From assembly GCA_013396525.1 (NCBI GenBank), contig VWYX01000211.1, positions 210,319 through 274,318 of the forward strand: a stretch of DNA of 64,000 nucleotides. The letters run 5' to 3'. This stretch comes from Chaetorhynchus papuensis (taxonomy: Eukaryota > Chordata > Aves > Passeriformes > Rhipiduridae). The translations under genes and the position numbers were made by a program. Below, piece after piece: positions 41,291 to 53,058 of this stretch. The first letter of the stretch is position 1, and each line of letters starts with the position of its first letter. The notes beneath the pieces were generated by a model that worked only from the letters and a program-made list of their open reading frames with translations, did no database searches and had not been told where the DNA came from.

Positions 41291-43572
41291 CCTTTTTGCT
41301 GAATACACTCATGACCCAGGAATAACTCCTTGTCCTTGTTTAGTAAGTGTTTTTGAAGACACAAAAAAAATCTTAGTTGGCTCTAAAGACTGCAAATACA
41401 TTAAACTAAAAAGAATGCCCCATAAAAAAAGGAAATGAGTAAATATGTTCCTTCCAATACTAATAAGAAATATTGCTTTGACAATATAGAGCAATTTAGG
41501 CACATACCAATATCAAGTATCAGGATTCTCTGTTAGGGTTTTTTTACAGAGAGTCAATATCAAGTGAGATGGCACAGCTGTATTTTCTTATAGATTTTTT
41601 CATAGATTGAACAATTAATTTTCATTTAACAGGACATGTATAATTTGTAAATACCATTGAATATTATAGAGCTTAAATGAAATTTATTTTTTTTTACATC
41701 CCAGCACACTAATTACAAGACCTTTTATGATTTTTTTTTTTGTTTTTTCCTAAAATTTATCCTATTGGTATAACTTTTTTTGTCCTTTATCCTACACTGA
41801 AAGAAAAAACTACTCCTTGATGCCAGGCAGCTGCCATTTTACTGAAAAAAACCTGTGGTCCCTCTTCACATATTGTCTCCCCAAAAGATGTTAAAAATAA
41901 AAAAAAAATTAGTCCAGTTAGAAATGGAACTTGATTAAATGAATGTAAGGCTACTGAGGAAAAAAAATGAGGAGACGAATTATTATGGTCTACCATAACC
42001 CCCCCCATTCCTCGTTCTCTCTGTGCTGCACAGTGTGGGAGGAGGTGGAATGTAGAGGATTTGGGAGAGAAGGACTAAAAGTAAGCCTGGGTAAGGAGGG
42101 ATGGGAAAAGGTTCTGTTTGTGTCTGTTTCTTACCATTCAAATATATTTTAGTTTTAGTTTTAGTTTTTAGATTAATTGTTCCCAAGCTGAGTATTTTTT
42201 GCCCATGATGGCAACAAGTAAGGGACCTCTCTTTATGTCCACCAGCAAGCTCTCTCATCACATTTTCTCACCCTGTCCTGGTGAGGATGGTAAGAGAACA
42301 CCTGCGCAGCATTTTGACCCTTAGGCAATGCTACCCCAAAGCAACTGTTTATGTGATGGAGAAGATCACTCATTAGAAAGACAGACAGAGGAGTAAAAAC
42401 ATCATTTTGACCTACAAAAAATATTTTATAGCAGTATTCTGAATGGCTGTTAGAAGAACAGCTTGTGTGGACCACAATGGAAGATGCTGCTGTAGTGAAA
42501 AGTAAAATGACATGAGCTTGGTAACATTTATAATTATATAGGCAGAAAAGGCTGTGTCATAGATGTATTAAATGAGGAGAGAATCAATGTGACAAGTTAG
42601 AAAGATAAAAGTCAAATAGGACTCCAGATTTGATGCTGCTGTCCACAGTGATACAGAAGGGACCTGAGGATTTCAGAACAGAAGGCCAAGATATGCTTTT
42701 TAGTCTCACTGATTTTTATCTGATGACTAATTATGTACGATGGGTTTCAGAGGAACAAGCAGAGGTTTTGGACAGAAGAGGTAGCTGTATAAATTTGTCT
42801 TGTACAAACAAACTCTGAGGTTGAAAATATACTTGTGCAAAAAGTCACTCTTGCAAAACTTTTCAGGATCACATTACAAATGCATGATATTACCTTTGAG
42901 TTGAAGAAATAAGTTAAAATTCAAAAGACTAACTCCTTATATTTGTCTCTTAGCTTCTCAATATTGATGTTATCAAAGTCTGTTTTCAAAGTTATAGGCT
43001 TCTGTTATTAAGTCAGATATCAGAGTTTATTATGTTTTTTTCTGTCACTTTAATTTCTGATTAACTTTAACAAAGAATTGGATCTATCTTTCCAAGAGAG
43101 TCACTTTATCTTTATTATTGCTATCTACATTACAAATTAATTAATTAGCATTCTCATCACAAAACCCAAGTTCATTATCTGATAAGAATAAAATTTCTTC
43201 AGATACATCCTGAGGTATTTGATTTGTCTTATTTATATTCTCAGTAGGCAACTTTCTTTCACTTAGTAGAGATGGGTATAAGTAAATCGTGATTCTGCTC
43301 ATTACTTTCTCCTGATTGAGATTTTATTTCTGTCCTTTGTTACATGCAATCCTTATTTGTTTTCGTCTCCCTTTGTTTAATTGTTTTGTGACTCCTGAGA
43401 TACAATATACTTCCCATTCTTGAATATGAAAACCGGGTTCTAATTTTTTTAACATTGTTTATATTCAGTAATATATTAAATTGAGAACTTTATCTGGGTA
43501 ATAATTAAGCAAAAAATTAACTCATTTAAATATCTGTTTGCTGGGATGCGTTTAGTTCTGAAGTCACAAGGG
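41291..43572. other. AT-rich unique DNA, no gene seen
   Basis: Includes T-rich low-complexity stretches (41684-41750), a short TTTTAG array (42147-42171) and a C-run at 42000-42007. Frames reach 92 codons without motifs. Confidence 0.55.
42147..42171 (+). repeat. short TTTTAG array
   Basis: About four TTTTAG units. It resembles, but is not, the vertebrate telomere unit TTAGGG. Simple sequence only. Confidence 0.75.
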
Positions 43573-43798
43573 CCGTTACAGAAAACAATACAAACACCAA
43601 CACAAAATTAGGGCTTCCTTCTGAAACAGTAGGATTTATATGAACTGTAAGTTTTAGACAAGAACAACCTGAAAAATCCTAAATGGTAAAAATAGCAGCA
43701 CACTCTACTGTATTTCTATTATTTGGGTTGGAACAAAAGGATGTTACTGCTTGTATATGGGCTCCCTACTCCTCTGTAGCTTTAAAACACAGTGTGAC
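43573..43798 (-). repeat. left arm of an inverted repeat pair
   Basis: The reverse complement of this stretch matches 47898-48129 on the plus strand. The best 128 bases (43573-43700 against 48002-48129) align without gaps with 8 differences, 7 of them transitions. Similarity continues more weakly through 'aagcagtaacat' and 'cagagg' to a GGTCAC block at about 43795-43800. Outside these limits the flanks do not match. It may be one of two copies of a dispersed repeat in opposite orientation, or an arm of a true inverted duplication. I do not recognise the family. Confidence 0.88.
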
Positions 43799-44110
43799 CA
43801 GGGAGTCAAGAGGATGGAACCAAACTTTTCTCAGTAGTGCTGAGCAATAGGACAAGGGGCAATGGGCAGAAACTGGAACACAGAAGTTCCACCTGAACAT
43901 GATGAAGAACTTTCCTGTGCAGGTGACCGGGCGCTGGAACAGATTGCCCGAAGAGGCTGTGGAATCTCCCTCACTGTAGATATTCAAGAACCTTCTGGAC
44001 ACGATCCTGTGCCATGTGCTCTGGGATGGCCTTGCTTGAGCAGGGAGGCTGGACCAGATGACTCACTGTGCTCCCTTCCAACATGACCCATTCTGTTGAT
44101 TCTGTGAATA
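43799..44110 (+). mobile_element. CR1 LINE 3' fragment, relatively well kept
   Basis: Plus-orientation CR1 beginning near 'gtcaagaggatggaaccaaa' (43804). It continues through 'aggacaaggggcaatgggca' (43850), 'gttccacctgaacatgatga', 'gaccgggcgctggaacagat' (43925), 'gagcagggaggctggaccag' (44038) and a tail with an extra T in the ATTCTGTG repeats (44090). It starts within a few bases of the end of the left inverted-repeat arm. The 74-codon plus frame and 78-codon minus frame here belong to the CR1. Confidence 0.94.
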
Positions 44111-47100
44111 ACAAACTCTTAATGGCCTTTCTGAAAGTTTCGTCCTAAATTTTCTTATACTGACGAGAAATAGCCAATTTGCTTTAATAGCAAGCACACA
44201 GCTTGCAGCAGTATAGCTAAATCCTTTTAAAATTGATTGCTTAAAAAAAAAAATCGAAGTTTTGATAGTTTTTGTACTACATACTTTGTTTATTGTTTTC
44301 TTAGCCTGTTAAATTTGAACCATAAGTAACCTTTTCCCTTTGAGGTGAATTCAATGCATTAAGAACTTCATGATTTATTAGTTAACCTCTGTTTAGTGGG
44401 ATTCACTGTAACCTGGAATGCAGTCACATAGGAGGAGTTTTCCTGAATAATGCATTTACATTTGTAAGAGTACAAAGTGAAATGCTGCCAAACTGAAACA
44501 AGTACCCAGACCTTAGAGGTGATGAAATTCCGAAACACAGGTTTTTGGGAAAAATGGGGGCAGTGCGGAGAACTGATGAATTAAAACCTAGAATGACAGA
44601 TAATGAAATGGTGAAAGAGCAAAAGGAAAAGGGCCATTGAGTCATTCAGCCAACAGAATATTTAACACAGAAATTACCATTTACCTAAAGAGCTGAAATT
44701 TTCAGTCCAGCATCTCCATCACTGCGCTTACAAGTGAACATTCCAGTTTCACAGTCACATCTGGGGTTCCAAAGAGCTTTGCTGCCTGGTAGTTTAGTTG
44801 CTGACGGCTCTCACAGTGTGCTGGCTGGCCAATTCCTCCTCCCCCCAGACAGAGGGATTCCTCCCACACCAACCTCTGCAACAAGGCTCACATATCAGAA
44901 ACAAGGCAATGAGGGGGACAGAGAGGTTTCTAAGGCTTCAGCTTCTACTGAGCTCTGCATATGACCAGAATGCATATCCAGGTGATACAAACTAGGAAGT
45001 GCTTAGAAATCCCAGAGTACTAGTGTAACTAAGGGTTTGTTTGGAGTATTACTGTAACCCCCAAAGAGTAGCTTTTACAGTGATTAGCTCTCTTTGTAGA
45101 GATGAGGTAATTTTTTCCATACAAGTGCAACCCGTTTCATATAGGTCAGACCAACTCGCTTTAACCAAGAGTAGAGGCTTAACTTTCCAGATCAGATGGG
45201 ATATTTCTTTCAAACAGAAATGGAGATCTAGAGTGTGAGGATTTCCTTTCAGGCTGCTAGAAAATGTAACTGATTAAGATTGCATCTAGGCTAGAGCTGA
45301 ATAGTCTTAGAGCATCTTTAAGGAAGACTTCATGATCTTGATCTTCAGCTTTCAGACTGATGCTCAATGCAGCATAGCTCTGACCACCATTTTCCTGTAT
45401 TTCCTTCAAGAGCTTCTTGACATTCATCAAGTCGTTTAAGATTGTCATCTAAAGTGGTTCTCAGGCTGTGTTTGGTGTTTTATTTACTTAATGGACTGAA
45501 TTTGAAGAGCAGAAAGAATTGCACTCCAAGTGAAAAAGAGAGGGAAAATTAAAAGCAACCCCTAAGTTTCCCTCTTCAGTGTTGAAAGGATGCATCATTT
45601 CTATAGGCATGCTACACTTTGAGTAGGTCAGTAACTGAAAATAGATCACAGGCAGGGGAAATATTTCTCTTTGCTTTTACTGTAATATCTTCAAAAGAGC
45701 TAAACAGCTGTTGTAAGCATAGTGCTTACCTATTTAAATCTCCATTAAGCAGCAGTATTGTTTTTCTACTGCAACACCTAGATGATGATGAAAAAAAGTT
45801 CTCCAGGTAATTATGACTATATTGCAGCATTCTCTGTATCAAAAGTTAAATTTGGAGATAGGTATATTAATGATGGGGTTTGCACAACGAAGAAATGGTT
45901 GGTCTTACAGCCTCAATCACACATACATTTGTTCTGTAAAGATTTTTGTGTCCCACCTTAAACAGATAAAAAGCAATATCTTTGCTGACAAGGAATTGAA
46001 CTAAATCTGCTAGTTGTTTCCCTTGTCACACTATATTGTTGGTTTGAGCAATAATCTACTGACCTCAATTATGCCTGAGCTATGACCTTCTCATTACTGC
46101 CATATCTACAGCCACGAGATGGACAGAAATCTTAGCTGTGGATCACTTCATACATATTCAGCAAATCACACATTTCAGCACACATCCCATGTCTTTTAGT
46201 GACACTACTGTTAAAGTAGATAATAATACAGCACCTAAAGTGCTCTTGCTTTGAGGGCCTGGGAGACAGTTTTAATAGGCAGCAATTTATTGGACTTATT
46301 CTTCAATATACTCTCTTTTGCTCTTCTTTAAAAATACCACTTTCTGTGATGCATAAGCATCTTTGTCTGCTCATCCCTCCTAATAAAGAATCACTGATGA
46401 ATTTGAGATATGGCCTTCTTTTTTTTTCCATTTCTCTAAGCCTCTTCCTAATCCATTCTCTCATCTCAATTAAGAGACAAATCTGCATTCTATTTAAACT
46501 GTAATAGGTTAGGAATTCAGCATGAATAATTATTAACAAGACTTGGTTATAGAAAATTAACTTGCTGGGTTTAGTTTTCATTTGCACAGATTCTTCCTTC
46601 TCTCTTGGCTATGTGACAGATGTGACACTAATAATGCAAATGTTCTATAAACAGCTCCTAAAATGCAAGGTATTCTTGTTTAAAAAATATCATACAGATA
46701 AGATATGAACATAATACGAAACAGAACATTTTCAAACTTCAGTGTAGCACATCATTTCCTAGCGGAGAATGTATGTGAGCAGCTTACCCACAGCCCCATC
46801 CTTTCAGTGCTTATTTTAAACAGTTCATCCTGGCAAGGCAGGGCTTAAAGAATAAAAGCAAAGCAGAGCAAATGAAATGCAATAAGTAATATAACATAAC
46901 CACAAGCAGAGAAGCATATTTAATAGAAGAATTAATTTAAAAGTAGAAAACATGGAAACTCAGTGTGAATTCAGGGAAAGAAATCTCCATGGACTTTCAC
47001 AAAAAAGGGCAGCAGTTATGTAGCTCTTCTAACTCTGTCTTTCTGGCATGAACTGCAACCTGCCTTGGGGACATCATTCATAAGAAAGCAAAAAGATGTT

Positions 47101-47897
47101 TCTTAAGACTTCTGTTCATATAACAAATTTTGACCAAGTAGTAGATTCAAAATTTTGGAAGAAATGCACAGGGTGGCAATGTAAATATCTTATCTGAACA
47201 TTTTTGGAACATGCTAATCAATTGTACATGACCAAGAAGTGAGAGCACTGAGTATCTTTTATAGTTTTTGCTGGAAAATCTTACTTAGGTCAGTAATTTG
47301 AAAATGAAAAAAAAACCCAACCAACCCATACAGCAAACCCCAAATAGTTATGGCTTGAAAATATTCTAATTATCAGGCAAAAGATAGACAAATATCTTTA
47401 GCCAAAACCAGGAATGTTTTGAAGTATATTGTGAATTTATTGTAACTGTGTTTTTTTAGGACAACCGTAAGTCATTTTAAGAATGACATGGGCTACAATG
47501 CAAAATATGTATTGGCAATAAAACATCACCTATTGCTGAAAAAATTAGCAGAAACCTCAGACCGTATGAGGCCATATCACATTCTCTTTCTCTAATCTAT
47601 TGTGGAGGAGACCACTGTGCAACCTTAACAAGTCCTGGCTTAATAACAGTGCTTACAACAGATCCATACAATACTCGGTAACAAAAAATTCCTCTGTAAG
47701 GAATCAGCCAGGAGGCAGGCTGATGTTGCAGCAGTCTGGATACGTGCAGTTAACTGTTCAGAGCAAACCTTCTGGGAAGCTTGTTCTAGTATCAAAGTCT
47801 TAATAGAGCATGACCTTGAGTGGAGAGGCAGGCAATTTGTGAGAAACTTTGTGTGTGAATGCTTGTTCAGCAATACTTTGAAAAGATCCACACGTGC
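44111..47897. other. AT-rich unique DNA between inverted-repeat arms
   Basis: Holds no recognisable gene. A slightly GC-richer patch at 44700-44970 and a 63-codon minus frame at 45257-45448 were examined without finding a known protein. If the arms are parts of one element, this sequence would be its interior, but it shows no transposase-like or polymerase-like frame. Confidence 0.5.
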
Positions 47898-48129
47898 AGG
47901 TCACGCTATGTTTGAAATTGGCAGAGGAACAGGGAGCCTATATTCAAGCAGTAACATCCTAAATAATGTTCCAACCTAAATAACAGAAAAACTGTATGGC
48001 ATGCTGCTGTTTTTACCATTTAGGATTTTTCAGGTTGTTCTTGTCTAAAACCTACAGTTCATGTAAATCCTACCGTTTCAGAAGGAAGCCCTAATTTTGT
48101 GCTTGTGTTTGTATTGTTTTTTGTAATGG
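47898..48129 (+). repeat. right arm of an inverted repeat pair
   Basis: Plus-strand partner of 43573-43798. It begins at the GGTCAC block (about 47899), passes through 'aagcagtaacatcct' (47946) and the highly similar core from TGCTGCTG (48002) to TGTAATGG (48129), after which similarity to the other arm stops abruptly. No CR1 follows the GGTCAC end here, unlike the left arm. Confidence 0.88.
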
Positions 48130-49551
48130 ATAAATATAAATCTCCAGTGGTTTGCCTGCTAGATTTGTGTAAGATTCCCAGGAGAAAATTTAGAAAAGCT
48201 GAAGGAAGAGTCAGGGATTTGCTGTATGAGATCTATCTTTGTAGAATGCAAGAAGACTTGATCAGACATTAAGAACAGATTTTAAACACTTGAGAAAGAT
48301 CTTCCTTTTTTGTTGTAAAATTTTAGTTTTAGGTACTCTAAGATGCAATTGCAGAGCCCAGAGATACTCATGGGTTTTTTAAAGATGTCCTTGCAGATCT
48401 TACAATTTGCAGAGTCCCTGTTGGCCAGAAGAAAAACAAACCAGAGAAACCCCCAAGTGTTGGGGGGTCATAATGATAGTGCAAATGTCACTGGACCATC
48501 TTGACTTCACAGGCTTGAAAGACACCTTTTGACTACATCACTCAGCACATAAATACCCATAATATTACTTGTGCAAAGGAAGACTAGAAATACTGCTGAA
48601 TGATGCAGTATGCAAAGCTTAGTTTTCTCTGTAAGTCTTAAATAGTAACACTTCCTGCATGCTGTTCTTGAAATATTGACCATCAGGCACTGATCCTAAT
48701 TTTCTATCTAATCAGGGTAGAGAAACCATGCCTGTAGCAAGTCATCTGTCACAGAGTTCCATTAGCAGATTTCAAATATTGACTAGTAAAGAAGTATTCA
48801 CTTTCCCGAGATTAACAATCTATAGGATAATATACAATGTGTCTACAATAGCCATTAATGGAAAAGTGATGAAGATAAATCTAATTTGTAACAAAGTTAC
48901 TGGTTTGCAAACACTTCATAAATAAAAGACAAGCCTAACTCGATGAACAGTTCCTAATGAGTATTTCAAACTTTATTGATGCCAAGAACTAAAGTAATAC
49001 CCACTATGAAGCAATAATGTTGTTTTAGCTGTACGGTTTAAAGTTGTAACAGGTTCTTTGTGATCTTCTTTCAGTAAACTCTCCTTACTAAATCAGCATG
49101 TTCCACAAGTCTATAAGGCATACTGGCTGATTTCAGAACACAAGCAAAACTGGGAAGTGCAGGTATCAGCTCTTTTATGTGTACAGATCCATGTAAGTCT
49201 AAGAAACATAGGTGTACAATTTCTGTATATATCAAAATATTTGCATTTGTATTATTTGTCAAGATGAACTTTACTGATGGATAAGGAAGAGCACCTAATT
49301 ATTATTAAAAAGGGTTTTTAAAAACATTAGTAATGGGAGGAGTTATTTTAACACTGTAATAGAATATATGCTTGTGCTACTGAAACCAGAATTCTTCTAA
49401 CATCCATTCCATTGTTCCTTCACTTAATTGTTAATGCTTTGACAAAATTTAACAATTCATCTTATGCATGTATTTATGTGACTGGCACTTATTTAGTAGT
49501 TAAGTAGATATTTACTCAGTTCACTTTTCTTCTACTATAAATCTCTGGAGA
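48130..49551. other. AT-rich unique DNA, no gene seen
   Basis: Frames up to 65 codons only; no recognisable repeat. Confidence 0.55.
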
Positions 49552-49830
49552 TAGGTTGTTGAGGTCTCCTCTCAGTAGCCTCAAGACTGAAGACACCCAG
49601 CTTCCCCAGCCTTTCCTCATAGGAGAGGTGCTCCAGTACCTTCATCATCTTTGTCACTCTCTGCTGGATTTGCTTCAGGAGCTCCAGGTCTCTCTTGTCC
49701 AGAGGAGCCCAGAACTGTACACATCACTCCAGACAGGCCTCACCAGGGCTGACTGGAGGTGCGGGACCACCTCCCTCAACCTCCTGGCAACTTTCTTCCT
49801 AATGCACCCCACATGTTCCATCATTTCCTG
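49552..49830 (-). mobile_element. CR1 LINE fragment lacking the extreme 3' end
   Basis: Plus-strand text matches the reverse complement of the CR1 region just upstream of its 3' terminal part: 'gaggtctcctctcagtagcc' (49561), 'aggagaggtgctccagtacc' (49621), 'gaggagcccagaactgtaca' (49702), 'caggcctcaccagggctgac' (49734) and 'ccacctccctcaacctcctg' (49768). Similarity fades after about 49830, so the piece has lost both ends. The 153-codon plus frame 49556-50017, the longest in the window, runs antisense through this copy and on into unrecognised sequence; it is not a gene. Confidence 0.9.
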
Positions 49831-52800
49831 CAAGGACAAAGGAGAACACAACTTGTGCTGGAGATCCCTTGCCCAGTTGTCACCAGGGCCCTGGGTTCAG
49901 TTATGGTTCACCTCGTGTCAAAATATAGGCAGACCTTCAACAGCAAATCTGGAGATATTAGGATCGTCTGTCATTCGTATCCTGTCACCCATGTACATGC
50001 AAAGACCAAAAATGTGATAATCATCATTATCTTAACCTAATTAGTTGTTATGCGTGACAGAACTGCAGAGGAAGAGACTTGGGCAACTGAAATGTCTTCT
50101 CATGGTTGCTACTTTATGTTTTACTCCTTGCAGAAGGTCAAGACTTTTATCCGACTAGATGTTTATATAGTGGACACGCACTGGGCCTTTACTGCACTAG
50201 AACTTCATATGCATTGTACCCCACTTTTATTAACAGGAGTTTAACAATTGTTATACTTTTGTATAGCACAGATCACAATATTTGTCTTTCACCGTTTCCT
50301 TAGTTTTAATCTAGCTTTACATTCTTCAATTCTCCCTACTATCTTGATGGTTTATAAAAATGTGTTGCAGAATTTGTCAAAAATAAGGTATGACCGTCTG
50401 TTTTCACCTTGTTGATTTTAATAAAAGATCCCTCTAATCTTTTTAGTATAACGTCCTAAGTCTTCTAATAGCAATTCTTCTACCTTAAATTCAGGTTATG
50501 GAAATTGTTTTAAAACTCTTTGCTACTGACCATAAAATGTGAAAACTAGCCCTTTGGCATGGTTTTGTGAATCATCTTTTGTAAGAACATTGAAAATATC
50601 TATGTTCTGACAGAGAATGAAACTTTTTTTGAAGTTTTGCATCCATGTGTATATATGATTGAGGGAAGAGAGAGACACTAATCCAGGGATACAGCTATAA
50701 CAAAATATCTTAGGCTTCAATCCAATCTTATATCTATGCATTAATTTACAAACTGAACTATCCCACTTGCTATTATTCTTGTCTACGTAATTTTTTCCCT
50801 CAACTGACACCTTAGTTTCCTAATATGGAAAATATACCTACATATATGCATCTGATTGAAAAATTACAAAGAAACTCTGAAATTTCACTCACGCTTTATG
50901 GAATTACATTAGCACAGATTCCACTCCTTTGTTACACTATTAATACATGTCGTATTTCTGTTATTGAAGTATTGCAGGGCACAGTGACATTGCAGCCACC
51001 TCCCCTGTTGCTGGAGGGATCCTGAAATTATGATATGAAGAAAAATGAAGAAATTAGCATTGCAATATTGCACTGTCAGTCTCTCGAGGTTTTTTTGCAC
51101 TTCCTCCTCCATCTTCCCCAGGCATCTAAAACTGTTTTGTCAAGATGTCTCTACCTTACAAAACAGCTCATTGCTACTGAGATGCAACATGAAGTTTCCT
51201 TTGAGACTGAATCTATTTTCTCCAGTTAGTGCAGCTGATAAGTGTTAACCTACATAGTGGAAGGAAATAAAAGCATACAAAAAACCCACTCCAAAGCCCA
51301 CCATTGTTCTATGGGGATGGCAGATTTCCCTCTAACAGATGATGAAAATGAAGTAGTAAAATTTAAATTTACCTTGTTTACATTTTACTGTGAACCTTTT
51401 GAAGCTGTATTAGCAAACATTATAAAGAAATGAGTGTCAACTATTAGCTTTGTGCTCTGCAAGTTTTTTATTTTTATATTCAAATCTTTATGAACCTTTA
51501 TTTCCCTGGCAACTATTTAAAGACATCCTGACTAAACCAAGTTTTATTTTAAGTGTTAATTATTTTATTGAGCATGTTGTGGCTAGCAAAACATATCCAA
51601 TAACAAGCCTGTAACCTAGAAGATCTTCCAGAAGGTACTTTCAGATGGAATAAAAACAAAAATGAAGAATAAAGTCCCCTACTTCAGATTGTCTTAAACA
51701 CCTGTCTGGAGTCTAAACTGTGTGTGCCAACAATACATAATCATCTATTTGATGTGGCCAATGTTATTGATTCAAGCAACGTCTTAATAGTTTTCTCACT
51801 GTTTGTTTACATTTGAAGCCACTATAAAGCATTTTCATCTCTCTTGTTTTAGAAGACCTTTATCTGTCCTTTTTATGGCTATAATTTTCTGTAATAACTA
51901 TGGAACTGTCATCCTTGAAGGAGAGCTCACCTAATAGTGGGTTCTTTCTTAAGTGCCTTGCCAGAACTAGAAACACAACCATCATGTGCCTACTTACTTA
52001 CTTAAGGCTCAATTACTTTTTTCAGGGTCCTTGATTATAAATATACCTCTCTTGTTGGACTTATTGAATGTGCATTACATCCATTTTATTAAATACAGTT
52101 TCAAATTCAAGCTCTATCTGCATCAAGTGAAAAGAAATCCCACAGAAAGTATTACAGAACCTGCATCAGAGAGCTGCCTTCTGATTAGCTTCCTTATGAA
52201 TAATATCCATTGCCACCAGATATACTGTAAAGAAGTCCTGTTTTCCTCCAGCTGATCTCTACATAAAGAAAAAAATCAGATCCAATGAAACTTTAATTTT
52301 GCCTGTATCTCCTTATCCTATTTTTACTATCTGATATTTTCAATGATCTTTCCACACTAAGCACTTACAAAGGATTCATTTCATTTCCTTTGTCAATCTG
52401 ATGAGCTCCCCATAGGAACATGAAGCTCAGCACACTGCCCATGACTCTGATGGGGAAAGTCCTCTACAGTTGGAAACATCCACACAACCACCACACCCTC
52501 CCCAGAACAGTGCTCCCATCTCTTACATCCTCCTTCCCCCTCAGCTTTCAGTCCTTCACTCCAAACTTGGCAGATATGAGGCTGGATCATTGAAAACCAT
52601 GACTCCGTATCAAATAGCTTTGTGCAGGTGTTCTAATTCTCTCTTTAATGATCCATTCTCAGCTTCCAAGTAGACTTAAACGCACCACATAAAATAAACA
52701 CATAATGCAGAATGTGTTTTCTTGGGTGTAGCAATACAGGAGAATGGGATGAAGTCTTTTCATCATCTATGTAGGTATCCATGTATGCATTAGATGTACA

Positions 52801-53038
52801 CAGCCATCCAGTCAATGTGGTCTCTAGCTTCCAGAGGAAGAATGGGGACAATTATGTAGAATCATTCCTTTCTAGCTGGGAAGAGAAGGATCCATGGACA
52901 GACTGAAAATTCTCTATTAATATCTTATTGTGAAAATCACCTGGTATTAATATATTGTAAGAAAAATGTATTATTTTCCAGAGCTTTCTGTCTGAGTTAT
53001 AAGCAAAGGTTAAAAATGCTTGGGGAAGATCTTACAGT

Positions 53039-53058
53039 CAAACAAACAAACAAACAAA
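53039..53058. repeat. short CAAA microsatellite
   Basis: Four to five CAAA units in a row. Ordinary simple sequence. Confidence 0.8.

Noticed and set aside
41017..41438. Several long frames with PFPF or GKGK repeats
   Set aside because: They translate the CCCTTT/GGGAAA array and the N gap, not a protein.
42147..42171. TTTTAG array as interstitial telomere sequence
   Set aside because: The unit is not TTAGGG and there are only about four copies.
45257..45448. 63-codon minus frame starting just after an AG and reading fairly protein-like
   Set aside because: No polypyrimidine tract, no donor, no recognised family; length is ordinary for chance.
43573..48129. Inverted arms as termini of an autonomous DNA transposon
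   Set aside because: The 4.1-kb interior has no transposase-like frame and no clear target duplication was seen at the outer ends; kept only as an unexplained inverted pair.
49556..50017. Longest plus-strand frame in the window, 153 codons
   Set aside because: The first ~275 bases run antisense through a CR1 copy; the remainder has no recognisable protein feature.
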